Shown here piece after piece: positions 13,001-25,000 of a stretch of 64,000 bases of DNA. Position numbers and translations under genes: made by a program. Each line of letters opens with the position of its first letter. The stretch's first letter is position 1. The DNA lies in contig CM036765.1 in the NCBI GenBank assembly GCA_020796225.1, forward strand, positions 4,110,228 to 4,174,227, in the 5' to 3' direction. The stretch is from Arion vulgaris (taxonomy: Eukaryota; Mollusca; Gastropoda; Stylommatophora; Arionidae). Under the pieces are notes generated by a model, which saw nothing but the letters and a program-made list of their open reading frames with translations, searched no databases and was not told where the DNA came from.

Positions 13001-16000
13001 GGTGCTCAGATCATCTCAACATTTACACCATCAGCGCACTCAGGACATGTCCATATGTGCTCAGATCACCTCAACATTTACACCATCACTGCACTCAGGA
13101 CATGTCCATATGTGCTCAGATCATCTCAACATTTACATCAATGTCAGGTGACTGATCACTCCAGTTCTGTCGTCATTAATTAAATGTCTTGTGCCACTAA
13201 CAATATTACATTTATTTCGTTATTCGTTTTTATTCCAGATTTTCCTTAGATACGTTTGTATTTGGTCGTCCATTTGTGTTTCATTTTAATTTGTCACTCC
13301 TGTTTGTTCGTTTGCTTGATAAAGGTCGATAGCTGTTTGGTAAACCCAACTTTATATGCTCCCAAAATTCATAAACTCCACAATCCCGGTAGGCCTATCG
13401 TTTCTGCTTGCTCCTGCCCTCGAACACATCTCCGAATTCCTTGATAGCATCTTTAATCCCATAGTCACCACACTCCCATCATTTTTGAAGGATACAAACC
13501 ACGCTTTGTCTGTCTTTCTACCATTGAGTTGCTACCGAGAGAACCTACCGTCTCTTCCTCCTTGATGTGTGCTCATTGTACACTTCTATACCTCATCCTG
13601 ACGGCCTTATAGCTCTCAGTTCTTTCTCAATAGGAGAACTAATCCACTTGTGTCAACTTCTGCTCTCCTTCGTCTTGGAACTAGTTCTCACTCTTAACTC
13701 CTTTCAGTTTAATGACCAATTCTTTGAGCAGATCAGTGGGTTGCCATGGGTACTAAAATGGGACCTAGTTATGCTTGTCTTTTCATGGGTTATCTTGAAC
13801 ACCTAGTATGGATTACATATGATGGCCCCCTTCCGTCTGTCTATCACAGATACATTGATGACTGTATTGGCATCACTGATATACCTGAAGCCGATTTGTC
13901 ACGCTTCATTAATTTCATTAATGTTTTCAACCCTTCTATTCGTTTTACTTCTCACATCTCCACTACTTGTGTCAACTTTCTTGACATTACTATCACCTTA
14001 CGCCTATCCGCTATCTCTACATCAGTATATTACAAGCCTACTGATGCACATAGTTTTCTCCTCTATACTTCTTCCCATCCCGGGCTTGTCGTGACTCTTT
14101 GCCATTCTCGCAGCTCTTACGCCTTCTTCGCCTTTGTAGTGAGGACGATGATTTTCTTGAGAGAGCTCGCGAGATGCTTGATTTCTTTGTAGGCGCCTAT
14201 ACCGGAGAGGGTGCTTGTCTCGGCTATGCATCGAGTTCAGAAAATCACTCGCCAGCAGGCCCTTACCAGTCAGCATAGGACTACTAACTCTGACAGAGTA
14301 AAACTTATCTTAACTTACCACCCCATAGTTCCCTGGTGAAAAATGTTTTATTCCGTCATCTGTCTCTCCTTAGATCAGATCCTGAGACCCGTTCTGTCTT
14401 CCCAACTATCCTTTGGTGTCTTACAGGCGGGACAGAAGTCTTAAGGATATGTTGGTACACAGTGCCTTAAGTCAATATCCAGACTCATTTTGGCACTGTC
14501 CAGTGTAGGTCGTCGGCGTTGCAACACGTGTGCTTATGTGATACAGACGCGTACTGTATCTTTTCCTTTAGGCACGTTTTTATTGCGATGGGTTCACATG
14601 CGAGTCCGTAATCTTATCTATGCCATTATCTGTAAGCGGTGTAACAAAGGCTTATATCGGCGAGACAGGCAAGAGGCTCAGTGACCGATTGCCCAACACT
14701 TACGCGACATACGCCAATGCTCTGTGACCCTGTAGCCACCCATTTCAATGACACTGGCCATTTAGGTGCTCACGATGTCGAGTCACAGCCATCCGATCAT
14801 GTTCCTCGGATGATCGCAGTCGATTTGCTCTGGAGAATCGGTTGATTTCTTTGTATGGTACCTTGCGACCACGCGGCTCAACGTATTACATTCTTATGCT
14901 TCTTAGTACTTTCTCTTCCCATGCTTTGTAATCTATATGGGTATATGTTGCATGTATTCATGTTATATTCCATTCTTATGCTTCTTAGTACTTTCTCTTC
15001 CCCTGCTTTGTAATCTATATGGGTATATGTTGCATGTATTCAAGTTATATATTTACTAGATGTTTCATTGTTTCTTTTCCTTTCTATTTCTAGTTTTTAT
15101 GTGTGTTTTTGTGTTACATTTATTTCGTTATTCGTTTTTATTCAGATTTTCCTTAGATACGTTTGTATTTGGTCGTCCATTTGTGTTTCATTTTAATTTG
15201 TCACTCCTGTTTGTTCGTTTGCTGATAAAGGCCTTGTTGGTTGAAACGTTGTATTTTGTCATTGTTTTTGTAATTTGTAAAACTACAGTACTTTGTAATT
15301 ACGTGTTTTAACAATATTAACAAAATAAAACCTAGAAGATGGAAGTAGTTGGGACATACATTAGATAAGTAGTTGGACATACATAGAATAGAGTTTGGGA
15401 CATACATTAAGAATAGAAGTAGTTGGGACTACATTAAGATTAGAAGTAGTTGGGACATACATTAAGAATATAAGTAGTTGGGACATACATTAAGAATGTA
15501 GAAGTAGTTGGGACATACATTAAGAATGTATAAGTAGTTGGGACATACATTAAGAATGTAGAAGTAGTTGGGACATACATTAAGAATAGAAGTAGTTGGG
15601 ACATACATTAAGAATGTAGAAGTAGTTGGGACATACATTAAGAATGTAGAAGTAGTTGGGACATACATTAAGAATAGAAGTAGTTGGGACATACATTAAG
15701 AATTAGAAGTAGTTGGGACATACATTAAGAATGTAGAAGTAGTTGGGACATACATTAAGAATGTAGAAGTAGTTGGGACATACATTAAGAATGTAGAAGT
15801 AGTTGGGACATACATTAAGAATAGAAGTAGTTGGGACATACATTAAGAATAGAAGTAGTTGGGACATACATTAAGAATGTATAAGTAGTTGGGACATACA
15901 TTAAGAATGTAGAAGTAGTTGGGACATACATTAAGAATAGAAGTAGTTGGGACATACATTAAGAATAGAAGTAGTTGGGACATACATTAGAATAGAAGTA

Positions 16001-19000
16001 GTTGGGACATACATTAAGAATGTAGAAGTAGTTGGGACATACATTAAGAATAGAAGTAGTTGGGACATACATTAAGAATGTATAAGTAGTTGGGACATAC
16101 ATTAAGAATAGAAGTAGTTGGGACATACATTAAGAATAGAAGTAGTTGGGACATACATTAAGAATGTAGAAGTAGTTGGGACATACATTAAGAATGTAGA
16201 AGTAGTTGGGACATACATTAAGAATGTATAAGTAGTTGGGACATACATTAAGAATGTAGAAGTAGTTGGGACATACATTAAGAATAGAAGTAGTTGGGAC
16301 ATACATTAAGAATAGAAGTAGTTGGGACATACATTAAGAATGTAGAAGTAGTTGGGACATACATTAAGAATGTAGAAGTAGTTGGGACATACATTAAGAA
16401 TGTAGAAGTAGTTGGGACATACATTAAGAATGTAGAAGTAGTTGGGACATACATTAAGAATAGAAGTAGTTGGGACATACATTAAGAATGTAGAAGTAGT
16501 TGGGACATACATTAAGAATGTAGAAGTAGTTGGGACATACATTAAGAATGTAGAAGTAGTTGGGACATACATTAAGAATGTAGAAGTAGTTGGGACATAC
16601 ATTAAGAATAGAAGTAGTTGGGACATACATTAAGAATGTAAAGTAGTTGGGACATACATTAGAATAGAAGTAGTTGGGACATACATTAAGAATGTAGAAG
16701 TAGTTGGGACATACATTAAGAATGTAGAAGTAGTTGGGACATACATTAAGAATGTAGAAGTAGTTGGGACATACATTAAGATTGTAGAAGTAGTTGGGAC
16801 ATACATTAAGAATAGAAGTAGTTGGGACATACATTAAGAATGTAGAAGTAGTTGGGACATACATTAAGAATATAAGTAGTTGGGACATACATTAAGAATG
16901 TAGAAGTAGTTGGGACATACATTAAGAATGTAGAAGTAGTTGGGACATATATTAAGATTGTAGAAGTAGTTGGGACATACATTAAGAATGTAGAAGTAGT
17001 TGGGACATACATTAAGATTGTAGAAGTAGTTGGGACATACATTAAGAATGTAGAAGTAGTTGGGACATACATTAAGATTGTAGAAGTAGTTGGGACATAC
17101 ATTAAGAATAGAAGTAGTTGGGACATACATTAAGAATGTAAAGTAGTTGGGACATACATTAAGAATAAAAGTAGTTAGGACATACATTAAGAATGTAGAA
17201 GTAGTTGGGACATACATTAAGAATGTAGAAGTAGTTGGGACATACATTAAGAATGTAGAAGTAGTTGGGACATACATTAAGAATGTAGAAGTAGTTGGGA
17301 CATACATTAAGAATGTAGAAGTAGTTGGGACATACATTAAGAATGTAGAAGTAGTTGGGACATATATTAAGATTGTAGAAGTAGTTGGGACATACATTAA
17401 GAATGTAGAAGTAGTTGGGACATACATTAAGATTGTAGAAGTAGTTGGGACATACATTAAGAATGTAGAAGTAGTTGGGACATACATTAAGATTGTAGAA
17501 GTAGTTGGGACATACATTAAGAATATAAGTAGTTGGGACATACATTAAGAATGTAGAAGTAGTTGGGACATACATTAAGAATAGAAGTAGTTGGGACATA
17601 CATTAAGAATGTAGAAGTAGTTGGGACATACATTAAGAATGTAGAAGTAGTTGGGACATACATTAAGAATAGAAGTAGTTGGGACATACATTAAGAATGT
17701 AGAAGTAGTTGGGACATACATTAAGAATAGAAGTAGTTGGGACATACATTAAGATTGTAGAAGTAGTTGGGACATACATTAAGAATGTAGAAGTAGTTGG
17801 GACATACATTAAGAATGTAGAAGTAGTTGGGACATACATTAAGATTGTAGAAGTAGTTGGGACATACATTAAGATTGTAGAAGTAGTTGGGACATACATT
17901 AAGAATGTAGAAGTAGTTGGGACATACATTAAGAATGTAGAAGTAGTTGGGACATACATTAAGATTGTAGAAGTAGTTGGGACATACATTAAGATTGTAG
18001 AAGTAGTTGGGACATACATTAAGATTGTATAAGTAGTTGGGACATACATTAAGAATGTAGAAGTAGTTGAGACATACATTAAGATTGTAGAAGTAGTTGG
18101 GACATACATTAAGATTGTAGAAGTAGTTGGGACATACATTAAGAATGTAGAAGACCAGAAACCCACATGTGGCTTTGAAATGAAATCTGGGAGGCAAGAG
18201 AGGTAGGGGGGGTGACCTGGAGAGATATGAATATAAACTGTAGACAGAGAAAGAGAAGAGGCTGGAATGAACTAAGTTGGCTTGCTCAAGATAGATTTGG
18301 TTGGAGGAAATTTTTGAAATATTTATACTACAAAGAGTTAAGAGAAAAATAAGACGAAAACCATGAACAAAGTGTTCATGTCTGACAGTTCTCGTTTTCA
18401 GTCTCATATTCAGTTTGTCAATATCTAGTGCTTACTATGAACAGTTTCATAAATTGTTTGTTATGGAGCTGACATCATCGCCCTGTGTTGCGGGTCTGCA
18501 AGGAAGCAAAGAATAGTAACACTGCGACCAACATGGTTGTCGTTATTGGTGACTGAGGTAGGGGTCTAGGAAAGCTACCCTAATAAATAAAAAGCGTTGC
18601 AAAAATTGGATGTGCTGGCCTACTTCTAGGTGCATAACTGGCACAACATGCAATTATTCTTAAGCTCAGATCACATATAAATCACAAAGAGTGGTTTAAC
18701 AAGTGGTTGATATGCACCGTTCGAAGAAGAAGAAAAGAGAATTTTAGTGTATCCACTCCTAGTTTTAATTGTGCCACCACTAGTTTTTACTTTTGTGAAA
18801 ACTAAAATTGTTTGGTAATAATATTTTGGTGGTTTCCTCAGGCACATGCTCATCACAAGAAAACAGTCCCAAACAGTCAACATTAAATGGAGAGCCTCCA
18901 AAGAAAAAGTCTAGACTATTGGGTAATGTCAATCTGAACTCAAATGAAATCAAAGACATAATGAAAGCCCGCTCAAAGCACAAAGGAGCTTTGTCAGAGG

Positions 19001-22000
19001 TATGTATGTGTAGATTGAAAACCCCTGTAGTTACAGACCATCTTATCCTCCAAAGTTCTGATTTGTAGACAATTGACTTTAATCTATTCTATTAAATCTA
19101 AGAAGGTTCCTGAGTGACCAAAGCTAGTTGATAGTTGAAGAAGATAGTAATCTGAAAGATGCAGTGCAACAATGGAGGCATTTCAATTGTTGAAAAACAT
19201 ACAAACGAAGTAAGGGGTTTTACAAAGTACAGACATCAAGGTACAGAGATGTTTCAACAAAATGCCATTATCAAGCTTTACTGAGCTTGATAAAGGCTTT
19301 CGATCAATAATTACTGCCTACTTTTTGCTAATATTTGTCTTTGTGTCAATACTTTGACTTTGCTGTTGATGATTACATGCTTTTTTGCAGCTAAATAGCA
19401 ATACACTATTTAGTGATATATATGGCGCTAATTTTGAAATGCAAACATGTCACCATGAACATTAAAAGAGTACTGTACAGCACAATCTTTCTCACAACTT
19501 TATGCTATCAGTGCGAAACCTAGACGTTGACATCGAACAATAGAAAAAAAATAGTCACGACAAAGATGATGTGTCTATGCAGAATGCTGGGAGTATCAAG
19601 ATGAGACCAGTTTAGAAATGAAGACAGCAGGAAAATGTCGGTACAACATCAGTACTAAACTTCATCAAGAAAACAAATTAAATGGTTCGGCAACATACGC
19701 AGATTATGAACATACAGTGCACCTCAAATAGCAGTGCTACTCAGTTACAGTGGATACATAGCAAAAGTCCATCCATGCAAAAGATGGACCTCAGAAATAA
19801 CAGGCGGTGAAAAACACTATGAATCGAACACAAAAGTCAGTTCTAGAAGTTTTTTCTTATCCTGACGCTGTGAGGCAAAACGATTGGAGAAAAGAAGTGA
19901 TATATATAGTATGAAGGAACCATTTTAAACTCATAGTTTGCCGATTGGTTACGGGCCCAAATTTGGGTGTAAAGAATAGAACCACTGTTACCTGCCACGC
20001 ATGTCGTAAGAGGCGACTAAGGAGGTTTGGCTAAAATCGGATGCATGTGTCCGCTAGAATGCTAACCGAAACAAATGCTTGCAAAGCATGCACCAGGCCG
20101 TAAGGCGCATAACATGGTGCACGAAGCCTCACAATGAGGAATGGGATAGCGATTCTGCGGTGTCAATCTGCCTCGGAGATTTAGCCACGTAGTAAGAATG
20201 TCAGACCTACCATCACAAGGGTGGCCAAAACTTACTGCGGAAAGAGGTCGGCACAAGCGGGAAGCAGAAATCATAGGAATTATATCCTACAGAACTGCCC
20301 CCAGTATGCAGACTTGAAAGAGAAAGATGTGGCCCACTTACACATATGCGTGGCTGATAATCTGAGGCAGATGGCTGCCTTTATTAGAGAATCCAAAATC
20401 CCAATCTAGTGAGAATGCAGAAGAAGAAGAAACACATGGTTTTCTTTTAAGTGGAGAAATGATTAATTAATAAAATGTGCTGCTTATTAAAACTGTGCTA
20501 CTCAATTGTTCTTAGAAATAATTATATCATGCTATATTTGTAATAGTGGCGTCTGTGCTAAATAATTATATCATGCTATATTTGCAATAGTGGGCGTCTG
20601 TGGCTTAGAAATAATTATATCATGCTATATTTGCAATAGTGCGTCGTGGCTTAGAAATAATTATATCATACTATATTTGCAATAGTGCCGTCTGGCCTAG
20701 CGGTAGTGAGCTCGATCACCGCCAAAGAGTACCTGGTTCAAACTTTTGTTCACTTGGATTTTTACAACCGATAAAAATAGACATCACCTTTTAGAAAGCA
20801 ATGGAAACTGCGGAACATATAAGTGGTGCCTGAAAAATCGACTTGTTTACTGTGGTTGATGGTTACACTGTCTAAATGATAGGCCACGGTTTTCATTTTT
20901 CATATTTGCAAAAGCATAATTCATTGATATTTGTGTTAGAAAACTATTCCAACTCTAGTTACTTGGTTTTATTGCTGTTTCAGGCTGAAGCTGAGAGAGA
21001 GGAAGTTTACTTTAATGAGTTAGAGAAGAAAGAAAAGATGGAGGAGAAGATGCTGAGCGTGACAGCTATAGAGATAACAGTTGTCACATGCAAACAGGTA
21101 TGTACCTGCTTGTAGTATTTCTCTTGTCTGTACAGCTATAGAGATAACAGTTGTCACATGCAAACAGGTATGTACCTGCTTGTAATATTTCTCTTGTCTG
21201 TATTTTATTTTCTGTATGGATATTCAATAATACAAACTGTAGGTGATGTACCACAAGTACAAACTGGATATGATATACCATATATGCAAACATGATTTCA
21301 CAAATACCATACTTACAGTTATGTTATGCTGTGATTTCATTGCATTGGGCATTCCCATGTGCACTGTGTCCTCTGCTGCAGCAGCCATCCCAAAGTCCAC
21401 TTGCTCACCGTACCCATAAGAAGTTGATTATATGATATCACACATATACATACAAACATGATATCACATATATACAAACAAGGTTAAAATATACCTCGGC
21501 TCTGTGCTATCAACTTTACTGTACGGATCAGAATGCTGGAGAATGACAGAACAAGATATGTCTCAACTCTCCACCTTCCATACAACTTGTCTGCGAAAGA
21601 TCTGACGCATGTTCTGGCCAAATGCTGCCTCTAACCGAGAACTGCTTGCACAGTGTCAACAAGAGAATACAACACCATCATCCAAAGAAGACAATGGGGA
21701 TGGATCGGACATGTGATACGCATGGGGACTAACTCTGTCACGAAAACTGCAATGAGATGGAGGCCAGAGGGTAAACGAAAATGTGGAAGCCCCAATACCA
21801 TCTGGAGGAGAACAGTAGAACATGTACTGAAAAAAATGAATCATAGCTGCAACATATTACAGAGAATGGCCAAGAATAGAGAAGAATGATGTGTATTTGT
21901 TGCTTTCTGAACTACTGCCTTCCGCATGAGACCACGCTCTAATCCATTCAGCCACACACCCCTCCATTATTACTGTTTAACATTTGAAAAGCTTGACAGA

Positions 22001-25000
22001 CATCAGGCTTTTGTGAGGTGCATACACAGACTTCTCATATGAACATATATATACTCTCATTCCTTTCTAGTGTTTGTACACAGCACAGTCAGCAAAAGAT
22101 TCATGTAAAACTGATGGGCATACACTAACTCGTAGCAAAACAAAGAAGAGGTTCTTCATGTGTAAGAAGTGCAAACACAGGACATACGTTATTGGTGGAA
22201 AGTTCCCTACAGAGACTTGCAGGTTTGGTCAACTTTTAAAATTTTGTTTCTCATGTTGTATCACTTCATTCTTTTTCAGATTTCCGCACTTTTGAGGTTC
22301 ATTGCTGCAGATTTCACTGCCTCCATTCACCACCTTTTTCTTCTACTTGCATTCCCGGGTAAAATGTATTAAAAAGTGTAAAAAACAAAATTCCTACAAA
22401 ATATTTTCTCCATCTTCTAAATTACATCGGGGACCCTCGCTGGTGCTATGGAGTTAGTACACTGTTACTGGGATCTTCTTGTGTAAGAAAAAATCGGAGC
22501 ACACAAGGTTACCCACGAGTGCAATGATGATGGTTCTATCAATCCTATGGGTCTGCCGAGTGCAATGAGCGTCAGTTTAGTAACCAATCAATCAATCAGT
22601 TATTAGGAAGACTGCAGTAAAACTATATACCAAATGCAAAATATTAAAACATGAAGTAGGGTAGTTTTGCAAATTTGAAAAAAACCAGACAGAATCGACA
22701 TTTACGAAAAGATCTTAATCAAGTGATGGATACAAGACAGGCGTCTCTGTGGCTAAGTGGTTACGCCCTTGTCTTGCACCTTGAATGCTGTGGTTTCAAA
22801 TCCGGAATGCACCGATTTGTCCACTAGTACATTTTTTCAGAGACCACTAGGATTGGTACCGGAACTACAGAGTTCATTCTTTGTGCAATACTCTTTGCAG
22901 ATGGTGTGTCATTTCTGTGGAGAGGACTGAGCCATATGGGATAAAATTCGGTGCAATGTAGTCAATCCTTTGGCTTTTGGCCCCCCCTTCCTTCCTTTCT
23001 CCCTCTTTTTCTTTGATACAAGACAGCACAGAATACAAAAGGATTCTCTATATGCAACAAAGAATAAACACAGGAAACTGGAGCAGTCAGTACATTAACC
23101 TATCGGTTCCAAACCTGGACGTTGACATCAAATGACAGAAGAAAACTAGTCACAGTAGAAATGAAGGATCTATGTTGAGTGCTGGTAGTAGTAAGAAGAC
23201 ATCAGAAAAGAACTAGATTACCAACAGACATATTCGAGTGCAATTCTACTCAGATACAGTGGATACAAGGGAAAAAGGTCATCCACACCAAAAGTGGACC
23301 ACATAAACAATAGAAGCAGTGAAAGAAGTTATTTTATTTAGTCAATTTTGTTGGCATATTTTGTTTCAGCTGGAGATATATCTATGTTTTGACACTGTTA
23401 AATGAATGCAGAAATATCTGGGTTGTGCATCTGCAAACTGTGCCTCCCCGTTTGAAAATAACCGGACGGGCGAGCCAGTCAGCGAACGGTTCCCAGTGTC
23501 GATAACCAATTGTGTGCATAGTCTCTAACGGCTGCGCGTGCCTCTTCGCTTCTTCACGCGAACGAGGCTCCCAGTGAATAAGGGACAAGGTAGTGTCTGC
23601 TATTAAGACTGCGCGCGCAGTCTTATGTGGTGTGTGTGTGTCCGTATATCGAAGTTTCTCGGTCGCGATGTGATACAGTCAGTCTAAAATTTTAAACGCT
23701 TGCGGTGGTCTCATTAAAGGCCCGGCTCTGAACGAGCTTGTGGGTTCGCAGGTAGAAATATGGTGTCGTTCTTTGCTTGGCGAGGCGCAGTCTTGCCGGC
23801 AAAGCGGTGGAAGCGGCTCGGTCGTTTCGCTTCAATTGCATTTTCGCAGGGGCGTCGTGATCCGCCCTGCACAGAGCGCTGTCTCCCTACCCCGAGCATT
23901 GTCGATCCAGTCACGTCCATGGCAGCTATCTGGTTGATCCTGCCAGTAGTCATATGCTTGTCTCAAAAATTAAGCCATGCATGTCTAAGTTCACACTGTC
24001 TCACGGTGAAACCGCGAATAGCTCATTAAATCAGTCGAGGTTCAATGGATGACACGAGGTTCCCTAAGGCTCATGAGGTCATGGTTGTAACATGAGCCAG
24101 GGTTGCGAGGCGCGCTAACCAAGACCCTGCCCACAGCCTCTACTAGGTAACCCTAGAAACAGACTCTGGTTCCGGTCTGGCTAGGGGGGACAAGGATCGG
24201 GGAGAGCTACTCTGGTATAAGTAGAGATGCACAGGTAGTCATGCCTGATGGGATCCGCTCGCAACATAGACGAGCGAACTCCCAGAGTGACTATTAATGC
24301 TCGCGCTCCTGGTTGAAGGGTAAAATTGAAGCGACACATGAGGAACTTTCGCGGCGAAACTCGGAACCCACGCATTCTCTCTCTTGTGCTGTTTCTTGAG
24401 CCGATGAGAATGCCGGGGGATGAGTTGGACCGTGCGCCGGTCCACATGAGTCCAATGATCGAATCAAAATCATCGAAGAGAGGTTGGTCCGTGCGCTGCG
24501 AATTGGAGCCTACGCATTCTCACTCTAGTTGCGGGCTTCTAGGGCCGATGAGAATGCCGGGTGATGAGTTGGACCTGCGCTCGAATCACATCCATCGAAG
24601 AGAGGTTGACCAGCGTGTGGCGAATTTTGGAGTCCACACATTCTCACTCTAGTTGCGGGCGTTCTAGAGCCGATGAGAATGCCGGGGGATGAGTTGAGCT
24701 GTACGTGGGCAACATGGTGCAAACTTGGATCTCGGACAGCCCAGCAGGAATTGACGGAAATGGCGAGGTAGGCCCCAGGGCAAGAGAGCGCGACACGTCT
24801 GCAAGGCGGCGCACATGTGGTTAAAAATGTGAGCACGAAAAAGATGTTGATGACAGTGCATCAGGGTAGGGGGGCTAGCACACACACTGGCAAAAGTCAT
24901 AGTGGCCTCATCGAGGGGCAGGCACGGCAAGAGGGTGCGCATCCCACCCAGTAGAACAACGGGAAAGCCCAGCAGAGGCATAACCAGTGCGCGTTTCCGA

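Noticed and set aside
12727..13183. 133-residue repeat protein
   Set aside because: 55-bp minisatellite read in a chance-open frame.
15330..18150. Possible CRISPR array (regular ~30-bp repeats)
   Set aside because: The units follow each other without spacers, in a eukaryotic intron; it is a minisatellite.
15462..18407. Long open frames of VCPNYFYILN / MYVPTTSTFL type on both strands
   Set aside because: They exist only because 30-bp units keep frame; no start context, splice context or homology.
22736..22815. Functional tRNA genes at 20689, 22736, 35353, 55146, 61413
   Set aside because: A and B boxes are there, but acceptor stems do not close and each head is joined to a repeated SINE body.
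23927..24043. Functional 18S rRNA gene
   Set aside because: Only the first ~117 nt are present before unrelated sequence.
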